Assembly (NCBI RefSeq): GCF_022760855.1
Contig: NZ_JAKTNR010000002.1
Coordinates: 124,001-188,000 of the forward strand
Direction: 5' to 3'
DNA: 64,000 bases
Source of the DNA: Thermus albus
GTDB lineage: Bacteria > Deinococcota > Deinococci > Deinococcales > Thermaceae
Shown here piece after piece: positions 17,461-32,465 of this stretch; the first letter of the stretch is position 1, and the number at the start of each line of letters is the position of its first letter. The notes beneath the pieces are model-generated. The model saw only the letters and a program-made list of their open reading frames with translations, made no database searches and was not told the origin of the DNA. Made by a program: the position numbers and the translations under genes.

Positions 17461-18327
17461 TTAGCCCAAGGCCTTTTTCACCAGCTCCACGATCTCGTCA
17501 ATGGTGTCCGCCACGGGGATCCCCGCTTCGGCGAAGGCCTGCAGCTTGGATTCCGGGGTGCCCACATTCCCCATGATGATGGCCCCGGCGTGGCCCATAC
17601 GCTTGCCCTTAGGAGCGCTGCGGCCCCCGATGAAGCCCACCACGGGTTTTTTCATGTTCTCCTTGATCCAGGCCGCGGCCTCCTCCTCGTCGGACCCCCC
17701 GATCTCCCCAATGAGGACCACGGCCTCCGTCTCGGGGTCCTCGTTGAAGAGGGGGAGGAGGTCCTTGAAGGTGGTGCCGATCACCGGGTCGCCCCCAATG
17801 CCCACGGTGGTGGTGGTGCCCAAGCCCGCTTGGGAGAGGGCGGCTGCCGCCTCGTAGGTGAGGGTGCCCGAGCGGCTTATAAGCCCCACCTTTCCCCGCT
17901 TGAACACGTGGCCCGGCATGATGCCGATCTTGCTCTCCTCGGCGCTGATGAGGCCCGGGCAGTTCCCCCCGATGAGGCGGCTACCCAGGGCCTTGATCTC
18001 CGCCACCGCCTTCACCATGTCCAGGGTGGGGATGCCCTCGGTGATGAGGACGATGAGGGGGATGCCCGCGTGGGCCGCCTCGAGGGCCGCATCCGCCGCA
18101 GCCGGGGCAGGCACGAAGATGATGGAGGCGTCAATAGGGTGCTGGGCCACGGCCTCTTTGACCGTGTCGTAGACGGGAAGGCCTAGGACCTCGGTTCCCC
18201 CTTTCCCTGGGGTGACCCCGGCCACTATCCGGGTGCCGTAGTCCAACATCTGCTGGGTGTGAAACAGCCCCTCCCGGCCGGTGATGCCCTGGACCAGGAC
18301 ACGGGTTTCGCGATTGATAAGGATCAC
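17461..18327 (-). CDS. sucD: Succinyl-CoA synthetase, alpha subunit
   Basis: A 288-aa CoA-binding and phosphohistidine subunit of the TCA-cycle enzyme that makes succinate and NTP from succinyl-CoA. The CoA-binding N-terminus ([15 protein letters not shown]), GGNCPGLI and the active-site His246 in MGHAGAII are present. The start is a GTG (18327-18325) overlapping the sucC stop by 4 bp, so it is translated by coupling. Confidence 0.97.
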   Translation of the reverse strand: MILINRETRVLVQGITGREGLFHTQQMLDYGTRIVAGVTPGKGGTEVLGLPVYDTVKEAVAQHPIDASIIFVPAPAAADAALEAAHAGIPLIVLITEGIPTLDMVKAVAEIKALGSRLIGGNCPGLISAEESKIGIMPGHVFKRGKVGLISRSGTLTYEAAAALSQAGLGTTTTVGIGGDPVIGTTFKDLLPLFNEDPETEAVVLIGEIGGSDEEEAAAWIKENMKKPVVGFIGGRSAPKGKRMGHAGAIIMGNVGTPESKLQAFAEAGIPVADTIDEIVELVKKALG

Positions 18328-19460
18328 GCCGCACCTCCCACCATGGCCACGATGGCCTTGGCCGCCTCCATGGACGTGGGGTACATGTAGATGGGCCTGC
18401 CTTCCAAAAGCCTCTTGGCCTCCTCCTCCGCGGTGCCCGCCACCCGCATGACCACGGGCTTGGAAAGAAGCCCCTCCTCCAGGGCCCGGATCACGCCCTT
18501 GGCCACCTCATCCGCCCGGGTGATGCCGCCGAAGATGTTGATGAACACCCCTTTGACATCGGGGTCCTTGAGGACCACCTTGAGGGCGTTATAGACCACC
18601 TCCGCCTTGGCCCCGCCCCCGATGTCCAGGAAGTTGGCGGGCCTGCCCCCCACCCGGTTCACCAGGTCCAGGGTGTACATGACAAGCCCGGCCCCGTTCC
18701 CGATGACGCCGATATTCCCTTGCAGCTTTACGTAGGCGAAGCCGTAGTTGCTGGCCTCCACCTCCAGGGGGTGCTCGGCCTCAATCTCCCTTAGCTCGGC
18801 TAGATCCGGGTGCCGGAAGAGGGCGTTGTCGTCCAGGACGATCTTGGCATCGGCGGCCACCACCTGGCCCTCGGTGGTGACCACCAGGGGGTTGATCTCG
18901 GCGATGGAGGCATCCACCCCCTCGTAGGCCCGCCATAGGGCCACCAGGACCTGGGCCAGCTTGTTGAGGTGGCCCTCGAGGCCCGCCCGCTTCACCATCT
19001 CCCGGGCCTCAAAGGCCCGGAAGCCCTTATGGGGGTCAATCCAGAACTTGTGGATGGCCTCGGGGCGTTCCGCCGCCACCTCCTCGATGTCCACACCCCC
19101 TTCCTTGGAGAGCATGAGAACCACCCGCTTTTGGGAACGGTCCAGGATAAGCCCGGCGTAGTACTCCTTGGCGATGTCCACCGCCTCGGCCACCAGGACC
19201 TTCTTCACCGTGAGGCCCTTGATGTTCATCCCCAGGATGGCCTGGGCCCTCTCGTAGGCCTCCTGGGGGGTGTCGGCCAGCTTCACGCCCCCGGCCTTGC
19301 CTCTCCCGCCCACATGCACCTGGGCCTTGATGACCACCCGCTTGCCCAGCTCCTCGGCGATGCGCTTCGCCTCCTCTGGGGTGTAGGCCACCTTGCCGGG
19401 CGGCACCGGTACCCCGTAGCGGGCCAGGATCTCCTTGGCTTGATACTCGTGCAGGTTCAA
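18324..19460 (-). CDS. sucC: Succinyl-CoA synthetase, beta subunit
   Basis: A 378-aa ATP-grasp subunit with the N-terminus [19 protein letters not shown] and the C-terminal flavodoxin-like part [18 protein letters not shown] 19460 is chosen: it has a strong AAGGAGGTGG site just upstream and gives the standard length. The frame further back to 19514 crosses the promoter. It is the first gene of sucCD. Confidence 0.96.
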   Translation of the reverse strand: MNLHEYQAKEILARYGVPVPPGKVAYTPEEAKRIAEELGKRVVIKAQVHVGGRGKAGGVKLADTPQEAYERAQAILGMNIKGLTVKKVLVAEAVDIAKEYYAGLILDRSQKRVVLMLSKEGGVDIEEVAAERPEAIHKFWIDPHKGFRAFEAREMVKRAGLEGHLNKLAQVLVALWRAYEGVDASIAEINPLVVTTEGQVVAADAKIVLDDNALFRHPDLAELREIEAEHPLEVEASNYGFAYVKLQGNIGVIGNGAGLVMYTLDLVNRVGGRPANFLDIGGGAKAEVVYNALKVVLKDPDVKGVFINIFGGITRADEVAKGVIRALEEGLLSKPVVMRVAGTAEEEAKRLLEGRPIYMYPTSMEAAKAIVAMVGGAA

Positions 19461-19494
19461 GCTCCACCTCCTTGGCCGGCTAAGGCCGTGAGGC

Positions 19495-19500
19495 ATTATA
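19495..19500 (-). promoter_or_regulatory. -10 element of sucCD
   Basis: A perfect TATAAT reads on the minus strand 34 bases before the sucC TTG. No good -35 is visible 16-18 bp further up, where the end of the PIN-TRAM gene lies. The leader carries a strong SD site, unlike the leaderless genes in this window. Confidence 0.6.
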
Positions 19501-19520
19501 AGGCCTAGGCCCAATCCCTA

Positions 19521-20534
19521 TTAGCCCTGGGCTTCGGCGGCGGGCTGGGCGAAGAAGAGGCGGCCCACCTGGGTCTGGATGGCCTGGGTGATGACCACCT
19601 CCACCTCCTGGCCCCGGTACCGGATCCCCCCGTCCACCACCACCATGGAGCCATCCTCCAGGTAGCCCACCCCCTGGTGGGGCTCCTTGCCCTCCTTGAG
19701 GATGAGGAGCCTCAGGGTATCCCCCACCTTGAGCTGGGGGCGGAGGGCCTGGGCCAGGGCCTGGACGGAAAGGGCCTTGACCCCGTAGATCCTGGCCATC
19801 TGCAGGAGGGCCAGGTCGTTGCTGACCAGGGCGGCTTTTAGGTCCCGGGCCAGGAAGAGGAGCTTTTCGTCCACGCTTTCCCCTTTGGAGGCCTCTTCCA
19901 GCACCTCCAGGGATACCAGCTCTTTCAGCCTTTCCAGGGTTTCCAGACCCCGCCTCCCCTTGGCCCGCTTGAGGGGGTCGGGGCTATCGGCGAAGTGCTG
20001 GAGTTCCTTCAGCACAAAGTGGGGCACATAGAGGGGGCCTTCCAGGAACCCCGTGGCCGCCACCTCCGCCACCCTTCCGTCCACCAGGACGCTGGTGTCC
20101 AGCACCTTGCCCCCTTGGGGGCGGGAAGGCGGTTTGGGAAGGCGCAGGTACTCCTTGTACCCCAGGGCCAGGTAGGCGAAAAGCCCCACCAGGAAAAGGG
20201 CTAAGAAGAGGCTATGGTAGGGGGAAAACCCGGGGATTTGCGAAAGCAAGGTGGTGAGCAAGACGGTGAGGAGGAGGCCCAGGGTGGCCCCTAGGGTCAG
20301 GGCCACGGGCACCTCCGGGGAAAGCTCCCGCAACCGTTGCAGGCGTTTTTGCAGGAGGGCCTCGAGGCGGGGTGCCAAAAGAACCCCGGTGAGGAAGCCC
20401 GCTAGAGTGAGGTAAAGGCGGTTCAGGGAAAGCAGGCCCGCCGACCGGGGAAGAAGCCCCAGGTTCTCCAGGCCCACCGCCAGCTGGTAGCCCAAAAGGG
20501 CGAAGAACAGGTAAAAAAGAAGAGGGAAACTCAT
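19521..20534 (-). CDS. PIN-TRAM domain membrane protein (YacL type)
   Basis: A 337-aa protein with four N-terminal membrane segments (about residues 1-125), a PIN nuclease-like domain beginning [11 protein letters not shown], with acidic residues spaced as in active PIN domains, and a C-terminal TRAM domain ([14 protein letters not shown] onward), a small RNA-binding fold. Its cellular job is not established. Its ATG overlaps the radA stop by 4 bp; radA-PIN/TRAM is a conserved neighbourhood in several bacteria. Confidence 0.88.
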   Translation of the reverse strand: MSFPLLFYLFFALLGYQLAVGLENLGLLPRSAGLLSLNRLYLTLAGFLTGVLLAPRLEALLQKRLQRLRELSPEVPVALTLGATLGLLLTVLLTTLLSQIPGFSPYHSLFLALFLVGLFAYLALGYKEYLRLPKPPSRPQGGKVLDTSVLVDGRVAEVAATGFLEGPLYVPHFVLKELQHFADSPDPLKRAKGRRGLETLERLKELVSLEVLEEASKGESVDEKLLFLARDLKAALVSNDLALLQMARIYGVKALSVQALAQALRPQLKVGDTLRLLILKEGKEPHQGVGYLEDGSMVVVDGGIRYRGQEVEVVITQAIQTQVGRLFFAQPAAEAQG

Positions 20535-21808
20535 CCCAAATACCGCTCCACCGCTTCCTTGAGGGCCTTGGTGTTGCCCGGGTGCAGGATGCGGGGAAAC
20601 CCCGCCCGTTCCCCTTCCCTAAGCCGCCGTTCCAGTCCCATCACGCTCCGCACCTCGCCCAGAAGGCCCACCTCCCCCACCACCGCCAGGTCCGGGGGCA
20701 GGGCCTTGCCCACCACCGCAGAATACACCGCCAGGGCCACGGCCAGGTCCAGGCCCGGGTCCTGCACCTTAAGCCCGCCCGCCAGGTTCACGTAGACGTC
20801 CAGGGCCCCAAGGGGCAGGCCAAGCCGCCTTTCCAGAACTGCCAGCACCATGTCCACCCGCCTGGGGTCCAACCCCTGGACCACCCGCCTGGGGGCGGGG
20901 AAAGGGGTTTTGGCGGCCAGGGCCTGGACCTCGAGGGCCAAGGCCCTTTCCCCGGCCAGGGCCAGGGCCACGGCGCTTCCCGGAACCCCCAAGGGCCTTT
21001 CCCACAGGAAGGCCTCGGAGGGGTTGGGCACCTCCTTAAGGCCCTCCTCCTCCATGCGGAAAACTCCCAGTTCCCCCACCGGACCAAAACGGTTCTTGGC
21101 GCTCCTTAGGACCCGGTAAACCCCAGCGGTTTCCAGGTAAAGGGTGGCGTCCACCGCATGCTCCATGCTCTTGGGCCCCGCCACCACCCCCTCCTTGGTC
21201 ACGTGGCCCACCAAAACGGTGGTGATGCCTTCCTCCTTGGCCAGGCGCACGAAGGCGTGGGTGGCCTCCCGCACCGCCACCAGGCTACCCGGACTTCCCC
21301 CGGCCTCAATGGTCTGGATGGAATCCACAAGGAGCACCTCGGGCGGCTCCCTCTCCAAAAGGGTTACCAGGGGCTCCAGGCGGGTTTCCTTGAGGAGGAG
21401 CAGCTCCTTTACCCCCAGCCTTCTGGCCCTCAGCTTGATCTGGGCCGGGGATTCCTCCCCCGCCAGGTAGTACACCCGCTTCTCCAGGCGCTTGGCCAGT
21501 TCCAGGAGGAGGGTGCTCTTGCCCACCCCCGGTTCGCCCCCCAGGAGGACCACCTCCCCCGGCACGAACCCTCCCCCCAGGACCCGGTCCACCTCGGCAA
21601 GCCCTGAGGAAAAGCGGCTTTCCTGGGCCTCGTCCACCTGGGAAAGGGCCACCGGGCTGGGGGTTGCCGGTTCGGCCCGCTGGCCTTTTGGGGAAGGGGA
21701 GGCGGTTACTTCGCGGAAGCTTTCCCAGGAACCGCAGGCCGGGCACCGCCCCAAGGGCTTTGGGGTACGGTAACCGCATTCCACGCAGGTGTAGGAGGTC
21801 TTGGCCAT
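20531..21808 (-). CDS. radA: DNA repair protein RadA
   Basis: A 425-aa branch-migration helicase related to RecA, acting in recombination and natural transformation. The N-terminal zinc finger has C8, C11, C22 and C25. Walker A is GEPGVGKS, the RadA-specific motif [11 protein letters not shown] follows, and the C-terminus is Lon-protease-like but non-proteolytic. ATG 21808 gives [12 protein letters not shown], the family N-terminus. No strong SD site is evident. Confidence 0.95.
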   Translation of the reverse strand: MAKTSYTCVECGYRTPKPLGRCPACGSWESFREVTASPSPKGQRAEPATPSPVALSQVDEAQESRFSSGLAEVDRVLGGGFVPGEVVLLGGEPGVGKSTLLLELAKRLEKRVYYLAGEESPAQIKLRARRLGVKELLLLKETRLEPLVTLLEREPPEVLLVDSIQTIEAGGSPGSLVAVREATHAFVRLAKEEGITTVLVGHVTKEGVVAGPKSMEHAVDATLYLETAGVYRVLRSAKNRFGPVGELGVFRMEEEGLKEVPNPSEAFLWERPLGVPGSAVALALAGERALALEVQALAAKTPFPAPRRVVQGLDPRRVDMVLAVLERRLGLPLGALDVYVNLAGGLKVQDPGLDLAVALAVYSAVVGKALPPDLAVVGEVGLLGEVRSVMGLERRLREGERAGFPRILHPGNTKALKEAVERYLG

Positions 21809-21833
21809 GGGTTTAGGCCTCGAGGAGCCCAAG

Positions 21834-21863
21834 AAAAAGCCGCCCCCTCGTAAGGAGGAGGCT
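21834..21863 (-). terminator. Terminator after clpC
   Basis: Read on the minus strand, AGCCTCCTCC and a G-rich GGGGGCGGCT arm form an imperfect stem around a TTACG loop, followed at once by a TTTTTC tract. It separates clpC from radA. Confidence 0.65.
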
Positions 21864-21887
21864 GGGCCTAAGGGTTCCGGGGGGCAT

Positions 21888-24098
21888 CTAGACCAAAAGC
21901 TCCTCGCCCTCCACCTCGTGGAAGGCTAGGTGGCCGTCCTCCACATTCACGTAGAGATGGCCCGTGGGCTTTTTCAAGAGGGCCAGGGAGAGCGGGTCCT
22001 CAATGCGCTCCCGGATGACGCCCCGGATGGCCCGGGCGCTTCCCGTCTTGGGGGCCTGTTCCACCACGAAGCGGGCCACCTCGGGGGCGAAGCGCACGGC
22101 GATGTCCCGGGACTGGAGCTCTTTTTGGATCTCCTCCAGCATCATCCGGGCCACCTGCACCAGCTCCTCCTCGGTGAGGGGCCGGAAGCGGATCACCTCG
22201 TCCAGCCGGTCCAGGAACTCGGGGGTGAAGAGGGCCTTGAGGGGGGACTCGGTGTCCACCTCCTTGCTGGTGAAGCCGATGGCCGGGCCCACGTTGTAGC
22301 CGGTGTTGGAGGTCATGATGAGGATCACCCGGCGGAAGTCCACGGTGCGTCCCATGCCGTCGGTGAGGCGGCCTTCGTCCAGCACTTGGAGGAAGGTGTT
22401 GTAGACGTCGGGGTGGGCCTTTTCAATCTCGTCCAGGAGCACCACGCTGAAGGGTTGGCGGCGCACGGCCTCCGTGAGCCGGCCTCCCTGCTCATAGCCC
22501 ACATAGCCAGGAGGAGCTCCAATGAGCTTAGAGATGGAGTGGGGCTCCTGGAACTCGGACATGTCGAAGCGGATGAGGGCCCGCTCCGAGCCGAAGAGCA
22601 CCTCGGCCAGGGCCTTGGCCAGCTGGGTCTTGCCCACGCCGCTTTGCCCTACAAAGAGGAAGCTGGCGGCCACCCGGGTGCGGCCGCCCAGGCCCACCCG
22701 GGCCCTCCTCAGGGCGCTGGCCAGGGCGCGGATGGCCTCCTCCTGGCCCACCACCCGCTTCCTGAGCTCCTCCTCCAGGTGCATGAGCTTCTCGTCGTCC
22801 TTGTCGTCCACGTAGATCCCGCCCCAGGAGTCCACCACCGCCTCGATGTCCTCCCGGGTCACCATGGGGGTGCCGTCCTCCTCCTCGGCCACGGGCAGGC
22901 CCAAGGAGGCGTTGAGCCGCACCCGGCTTGCCGCCTCGTCAATCAGGTCAATGGCCTTATCGGGGAAGTTGCGCCCGGGAAGGGAGCGGATGCCGATCTT
23001 TACGGAAAGCTCCAGGACCTCATCGGGGATGATGACCCCGTGGTGGGCCTCGTACCGGGGACGGAGGCCCTTGAGGATCTCCAGGGTTTCCTCCGGGGAG
23101 GGTTCCAGGACGATCACCGGCTGGAAGCGCCTTTCTAAGGCGGCGTCCTTCTCTATGTAGCGGTGGTACTCCCCGGTGGTGGTGGCCCCGATCACCTGGA
23201 TCTCGCCGCGGGCCAAGGCGGGCTTCAGGATGTTGGCGGCATCCAGGGTGCCCTCGGCTCCCCCGGCCCCGATCAGGGTGTGGAGCTCGTCTATGAAGGC
23301 GATGACCTTGGCGTTTTTGAGCTCCTCTATGATCTGGCGGAGGCGCTCCTCAAACTCCCCCCGGTACTTGGTGCCCGCCACCACCCCCGCCAGGTCCAGG
23401 GCCACCACCCGGGCTCCTTTGAGGATGGGGGGCACCCGGCCCTCCACGATGGCCTGGGCCAGCCCCTCCACGATGGCCGTCTTGCCCACCCCCGGGTCCC
23501 CTATGAGGACGGGGTTATTCTTGGTGCGCCGGGCCAGGATCTGGATCACCCGGTTGATCTCCTCCTGCCGGCCGATGACGGGGTCCAGCTTGCCCTCCCG
23601 GGCCTCCTTGGTGAGGTCGCGGCCGTACTCGTCCAGAAAGGGGGTGTTCACCGGTTTCTCCCGCTCCCGGCCCTCCGCCATGGAGAGGATGCGCCAGCGG
23701 ATGGCGTCCACGTCCTTGGCGAAGTGGGAGAGGATGCGGTAGGCGATCCCGTCGCCCTCGCGGATGATGCCCAGGAGGATGTGCTCGGTGCCGATCACGG
23801 AGGCTCCCATGTTGCGGGCCTCGGCGCTGGCCAGCTCCATGACCCGCCTGGCCCTGGGCGTAATGGCAGGGGGTTCCCCGGTGCGGCTCCCCTCACCCCG
23901 GCCCACCAGCTCCTCCACCATGCGGCGCATGGCCTCGAGGCTCGCCCCGTACTCCTGGAGGATGCGGGCCGCCGTACCCCCCTCGCGCATCAGGCCCAGG
24001 AGGAGGTGCTCTGGGCCGATCATGGAGTGGCCTAAGCGGCTCCCCTCCTCCCTTGCGTAGTGGAAAACCAGCCTGGCGCGATCGTCGTACCTGTTCAT
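21888..24098 (-). CDS. clpC: AAA+ Clp protease ATPase, ClpA/ClpC type
   Basis: A 736-aa two-ring unfoldase that feeds substrates to ClpP. The N-domain consists of two Clp repeats ([24 protein letters not shown]). D1 Walker A is GDPGVGKT and D2 Walker A is GQSGVGKT. A short middle domain ([10 protein letters not shown] region) argues for ClpC/ClpA rather than ClpB, and AIGFTSKEV supplies the IGF loop that docks on ClpP. ATG 24098 has a GAGGGGAG site; TAGAAT at 24120-24115 could be its -10. It is divergent from glyS. The choice between the names ClpA and ClpC is tentative. Confidence 0.9.
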   Translation of the reverse strand: MNRYDDRARLVFHYAREEGSRLGHSMIGPEHLLLGLMREGGTAARILQEYGASLEAMRRMVEELVGRGEGSRTGEPPAITPRARRVMELASAEARNMGASVIGTEHILLGIIREGDGIAYRILSHFAKDVDAIRWRILSMAEGREREKPVNTPFLDEYGRDLTKEAREGKLDPVIGRQEEINRVIQILARRTKNNPVLIGDPGVGKTAIVEGLAQAIVEGRVPPILKGARVVALDLAGVVAGTKYRGEFEERLRQIIEELKNAKVIAFIDELHTLIGAGGAEGTLDAANILKPALARGEIQVIGATTTGEYHRYIEKDAALERRFQPVIVLEPSPEETLEILKGLRPRYEAHHGVIIPDEVLELSVKIGIRSLPGRNFPDKAIDLIDEAASRVRLNASLGLPVAEEEDGTPMVTREDIEAVVDSWGGIYVDDKDDEKLMHLEEELRKRVVGQEEAIRALASALRRARVGLGGRTRVAASFLFVGQSGVGKTQLAKALAEVLFGSERALIRFDMSEFQEPHSISKLIGAPPGYVGYEQGGRLTEAVRRQPFSVVLLDEIEKAHPDVYNTFLQVLDEGRLTDGMGRTVDFRRVILIMTSNTGYNVGPAIGFTSKEVDTESPLKALFTPEFLDRLDEVIRFRPLTEEELVQVARMMLEEIQKELQSRDIAVRFAPEVARFVVEQAPKTGSARAIRGVIRERIEDPLSLALLKKPTGHLYVNVEDGHLAFHEVEGEELLV

Positions 24099-24197
24099 GC
24101 TCCCCTCGTCACCTATTCTAGCGTAAGCCGGGCGTGGGCAGGGGTTTGCGCCCAGGCTCACCATGGGCCCCGGTGGTGCCCTAGCACCCCCTTCCGG

Positions 24198-24229
24198 TAA
24201 TATGCCCTGTAACCGGGGGCTTGGCCCCC
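24198..24229 (+). promoter_or_regulatory. glyS -10 and leader hairpin
   Basis: TAATAT (24198-24203) is a plausible -10. Shortly after comes GGGGGC-TTG-GCCCCC (24215-24229), a stable small hairpin just before the GGGAGGA SD site. It may tune ribosome access or stabilise the mRNA; no T-box features (specifier loop, TGGNACCGCG) are present. Confidence 0.45.
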
Positions 24230-24243
24230 CTTTGGGAGGAACG

Positions 24244-25764
<1,521 letters not shown>

Positions 25765-25842
25765 GCGGGTGGGGCGGCAGGGATGGGGTCTTGGGCTATC
25801 CTGGGGGTACATGGTGGCCTTGGCGGATCCTCACAAGGCAGG

Positions 25843-25864
25843 CCCGGGCCCTTTGGGGCCCGGG
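25843..25864. terminator. Strong hairpin between glyS and asd
   Basis: CCCGGGCCC (25843-25851) and GGGCCCGGG (25856-25864) pair perfectly around TTTG. There is no T tract, so it may be a weak terminator for glyS or a structured piece of the asd leader. The 202-bp gap also holds a possible 14-codon open frame, 25926-25970, overlapping the asd ATG, but no recognised riboswitch. Confidence 0.45.
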
Positions 25865-25966
25865 GGAGGGGGTCCTGCTGGGAGGCCTGGCTTGGGGCCA
25901 AGGTGTTTCCCTAAGGGGGTAGGGTATGGATAACGGGAAAGCCATGAGGGTTAAGGAGGACCGGAG

Positions 25967-26971
25967 ATGAGGGTGGCCGTGGTGGGGGCCACGGGGGCCG
26001 TGGGGCAGGAGATCCTGAAGGTCCTCGAGGCCCGAAACTTTCCCTTGAGGGAGCTTCGCCTCTATGCCTCCCCCCGCTCCGCGGGCAAGACCCTGGCCTT
26101 CAGGGGGGAGGAGCTTCCGGTGGAGCCCCTTCCCGAGGGGCCCTTGCCCGTGGACCTGGTCTTGGCCAGCGCGGGAGGTTCCCTCTCCAAGGCCCTGGCT
26201 CCCATCTGGGCCCAGGGGGGTGCCCTGGTGATAGACAACTCCAGCGCCTGGCGCTACGAGCCCCAGGTGCCCCTGGTGGTGCCGGAGGTGAACCGGGAAA
26301 AGATTTTCCAGCACCAGGGCATCATCGCCAACCCCAACTGCACCACCGCCATCCTGGCCATGGCCCTTTGGCCCTTGCACCGGGCCTTCAGGGCCAAGCG
26401 GGTGGTGGTGGCCACCTACCAGGCGGCCAGCGGGGCCGGGGCCAAGGGGATGGAGGAGCTATTAAGGGAAACCCACCGCTACCTGCACGGGGAAGCCCCG
26501 GTGGCCGAGGTCTTCGCCCACCCCTTGCCCTTCAACGTCATCCCCCACATAGACGCTTTCCAGGAAAACGGCTACTCCCGGGAGGAGATGAAGGTGGTCT
26601 GGGAAACCCACAAGATCTTCGGGGATGACTCCTTGAGGATCGGTGCCACCGCGGTGCGGGTGCCCACCCTAAGGGCCCATGCCGAGGCGGTGAGCGTGGA
26701 GTTTGCAGGGCCCGTCTCCCCGGAGGCCGCCCGGGAGGTCCTGGCCCAGGCCCCGGGGGTGGAGGTGGTGGACGAGCCCCTTTCCAAGCGCTACCCCATG
26801 CCCCTCACCGCCAGCGGCAAGTGGAACGTGGAGGTGGGGCGGATCCGCAAAAGCCTGGCCTTTGACCACGGCCTGGACTTCTTCGTGGTGGGGGACCAGC
26901 TCCTGAAGGGGGCGGCCTTGAACGCGGTGCAGATCGCGGAGGAGTGGCTTAAGGGCCCTTTAGGCGCTTAG
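25967..26971 (+). CDS. asd: Aspartate-semialdehyde dehydrogenase
   Basis: A 334-aa NADP-dependent enzyme reducing aspartyl phosphate to aspartate semialdehyde, the branch point to threonine and methionine (and to lysine in organisms with the diaminopimelate route). The N-terminal GATGAVGQE motif, nucleophile Cys125 in NPNCTT, and the His in the C-terminal catalytic region ([12 protein letters not shown]) are present. A GGAGGACC site precedes ATG 25967. Its stop is two bases from the stop of the convergent ygjP-like gene, which marks one edge of the restriction island. Confidence 0.95.
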   Translation: MRVAVVGATGAVGQEILKVLEARNFPLRELRLYASPRSAGKTLAFRGEELPVEPLPEGPLPVDLVLASAGGSLSKALAPIWAQGGALVIDNSSAWRYEPQVPLVVPEVNREKIFQHQGIIANPNCTTAILAMALWPLHRAFRAKRVVVATYQAASGAGAKGMEELLRETHRYLHGEAPVAEVFAHPLPFNVIPHIDAFQENGYSREEMKVVWETHKIFGDDSLRIGATAVRVPTLRAHAEAVSVEFAGPVSPEAAREVLAQAPGVEVVDEPLSKRYPMPLTASGKWNVEVGRIRKSLAFDHGLDFFVVGDQLLKGAALNAVQIAEEWLKGPLGA

Positions 26972-26973
26972 GG

Positions 26974-27296
26974 CTAGGGGGTTTGCCCCGGGTGGCCCTG
27001 GGCCAGGTAGGCCTTGAGCAGGGCCTTGAAAAGCCGGCCATGGTTGGGAATCTTTAGGTGCAGCAGCTCGTGCACGATGACCTCCCGGCGAAACGCCGCG
27101 GGCTGGTGTAGCAAATCGGTGGAAAAGGTGAGCCGCCCGCGGGAGGAGCAGCTTGCCCATTTGCGCTTCATGGGGCGGATGTGAATCTCCCGCGGAGTTA
27201 CCCCTAGGCGCTTGGCCCAAGCTTCCACCTCCGCGCGGAAGAGGTCCAGGGGCACGGCTTGCTCCAAGGGTTGCCAATCGGGGGGGGTGGTCCTTC

Positions 27297-27300
<4 letters not shown>
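26974..27300 (-). CDS. YgjP/SprT-like zinc metallopeptidase
   Basis: A 108-aa protein with the metal site HELLH in VIVHELLHLKIPNHGRLF, the later His completing the HExxH...H pattern, and MKRKWASCSSRGRLTF, the typical stretch of the YgjP (DUF45) family. Such proteins are often encoded next to type I restriction genes; their contribution there is not known. At 108 aa it is shorter than most family members (usually 150-240 aa), so it may be a trimmed form. It is the last gene of the island operon and overlaps hsdR by 4 bp. Confidence 0.8.
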
Positions 27301-30211
<2,911 letters not shown>

Positions 30212-30215
<4 letters not shown>

Positions 30216-31513
30216 TGTGCACCTCCTTGGGGGTTGGGCCCGGGGTTTTCCGGCGGGTGGCTGGGAGACTCGGCGAACTGGGCAATGAAGCTTTTTGGAA
30301 GCCGCTTTTCACCGCTCATTAACTGGTGCAACAGGGTTCGGAAGAGGTCCCCCAGGGCACGGGCATAGGCTTCTTCGGCCTGGATGCGCTGGTCCACCGC
30401 TTGCAGGATGCGGGCGATTTCCTGCTGCTCGGGGAGGGGAGGGATCGGGATTAAGCAGGCTGAAAGCGTGGCTTTCGTAATCTGCGGTTGACCCGTACCA
30501 GTGACAGCCTTTTTGGGGTCAGCGCGACGTAGGACAAAAGATAAGAAATCTTTCCCGAGGATTTCTTCTTTCTTCGGCCTAACAACCATCGCATTGTTTG
30601 TGATGAACGCCTTGGGTGGGCTCACATTAACCGTTCCACAGGTCGCTCCGCGACATGTTACAAGTACCTCACTCTGCTCATGTGTATACTCGGAGAACCA
30701 CCCTATCTGACCGTTCGCCCCAAAAACAGGATAACCGGCGGATGTCATTCTCTTAGTGGGTAAGACCTTTCCTTGCTTCATCTCAGCCACTTCCCCCAAC
30801 TGCACCACCCGCCAATGCTCTGGGATAGGGTCGATCTCGGTATCCTTCAACGCCACCTGGTCGGCTTGGTTCAGGGGCACGGGTCCGTAGGTGAAAAGGT
30901 GGCGCATCAGGCTCTTTTTCAGCTCGCGCAGGGCAGCAATGACCCGATAGCTGGCCTGTTTTGCTTCCTGCACCGTCCGCAGCACCCGCGCAATTGCCCG
31001 CTGCTCGGGGAGGGGGGGGAGGGGGATGAGGTAGGAACTTACTTGCTTTGGACGGATAGAAGCATAGTTGGTTGAACCACGAGGTTCTACTTGCCGTAGG
31101 AGGATGGGTGTTTTTACTAAGAATTCTACAAAGGAAGGTTCTAGGAGGTTTTTGTGAAGTTCAAAGACAAAATAGTGGCTACTTACAATTGCACCACTCA
31201 GATCAGGCGGAACTATTCCAAAACCACCAAGTTTAGCGTCGATTTCAGCAACTACAAAGTCACCAGAATAACAAACCTGTTGCCTTTTGATTTTTAATTT
31301 TGCACCAGCAATTATATCACGTAATACGACGCCTTGCCCCCGAAGCTTAACTGTGGGTCGCATATACAGAGTGTTATCATCTATGGTGATAAATGCTTTT
31401 CTCTGTCTCATCACCTCCCCCAACCTCACCACCCGCCACTCCTCCGGTAGGGGGCCGAGTTCGGTCATGTGGTAACCCTCGGGAAGCTGGTTGGTCTCCA
31501 CGGTCACGGTCAT
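30212..31513 (-). CDS. hsdS: Type I restriction-modification specificity subunit
   Basis: A 433-aa protein with two target-recognition domains (about residues 20-165 and 215-365), each followed by a conserved helix starting PLPPLPEQRAIARVL and PIPPLPEQQEIARIL. Each half sets one part of a bipartite DNA target, which cannot be deduced from sequence. The region around the first domain (31050-31400) is clearly richer in A and T than the neighbours, as expected for recognition domains exchanged between strains. The start overlaps the mrr-like gene by 4 bp. Confidence 0.95.
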
Positions 31514-32436
31514 AGTTGCCCCATAAGTTCATCAAAATAGTCGCTATCAATCCGCTTGACCTGGTACTGAGACACCACGGCCACCCCTATTCCATAGTCA
31601 AACATGAGTTCCGCAAGCTTTTTCCCGTCAATAAGGACAACCCGAACGTCCAAGTGGGCCACGTATTCCCGTGCCTCCTTGGTAAACTCGGACGAGGTGA
31701 CGAAAATACCCTTGCGGGCCCGTTTGCCCTGCAATGCCCCCACGAACTTTTGCACCTCTGGCCTGCCCACCGCCTGGTCCCACTTTTTGACCTGAAGATA
31801 GATGTGTTCCAAGCCCAGGGGGTCAAGCCGAATGACCCCATCAATCCCTTCGTCCCCGGGGCCACCTACCACCACTCCCGCATCCTCGTTCATTCCTCCG
31901 TAGCCCACCTTCACCAAGACATCTACCACCAAACGCTCAAAGGCTACGGGGGGAATCTCCCGGATTCTCTCCATGAGTTCCGATATCACGGCTGCGCGAA
32001 GCTCTTGGTAGGCCCGCTCCAGGGTCTCGGTGGGAGTGGGGCTTGCGGTTGGGGTTTCCCCTTCTGGCATTGCGGACGCGCTGCCCGCCCGGCTCTGCTC
32101 TATGAATGTCCGGAACTCCTCAAAGCGCATGAGAAAGTTTTTGTCAAGGGGTTCGGGGTCTTGTCCTAAAACCTCCTTACCCCTTTTGGTAATCTGGTAA
32201 AAGCCTCTTCGCGGCGTGGCGATGAGTCCGGCCTTTTTCAGATAGGCCACTGCCCAACTTATCCGGGTGAAAAAAAGGGGGCTTTTCCCGCTAGGAGTCA
32301 AAAGGGCCTCTTCCTCGGCGGTTAGCTGGAACCGGCGCGCCAGCTGGTCAACCAGTTGGCCCCTTGGGTGCGGGTTGCCGTCCGCTAGGGCCTCGAGGAT
32401 GGGCTTCATCAAGGTCTGATAGTCGGGTATGGGCAT
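31510..32436 (-). CDS. Mrr-like restriction endonuclease within the hsd operon
   Basis: A 308-aa protein. An N-terminal winged-helix Mrr_N part (PRGQLVDQLARRFQLT ... AVAYLKKAGLIATPRRGFYQIT) is joined by a Pro/Thr-rich linker near residues 125-137 to a C-terminal Mrr nuclease domain with GDEGIDGVI and YLQVKKW, the D...QxK signature of the PD-(D/E)xK fold. Mrr-type enzymes cut modified DNA. It sits between hsdM and hsdS, 29 bp after hsdM and overlapping hsdS by 4 bp, so all are one transcript. No clear SD site precedes ATG 32436. Confidence 0.85.
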   Translation of the reverse strand: MPIPDYQTLMKPILEALADGNPHPRGQLVDQLARRFQLTAEEEALLTPSGKSPLFFTRISWAVAYLKKAGLIATPRRGFYQITKRGKEVLGQDPEPLDKNFLMRFEEFRTFIEQSRAGSASAMPEGETPTASPTPTETLERAYQELRAAVISELMERIREIPPVAFERLVVDVLVKVGYGGMNEDAGVVVGGPGDEGIDGVIRLDPLGLEHIYLQVKKWDQAVGRPEVQKFVGALQGKRARKGIFVTSSEFTKEAREYVAHLDVRVVLIDGKKLAELMFDYGIGVAVVSQYQVKRIDSDYFDELMGQL

Positions 32437-32465
32437 GGCTCTATCCCAAAGCGTACTAAAACCCC

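Noticed and set aside
25765-25966. SRP RNA, T-box or amino-acid riboswitch before asd
   Set aside because: Key consensus parts are absent: the GGAAGG tetraloop region of SRP RNA, the T-box TGGNACCGCG motif and the lysine riboswitch core.
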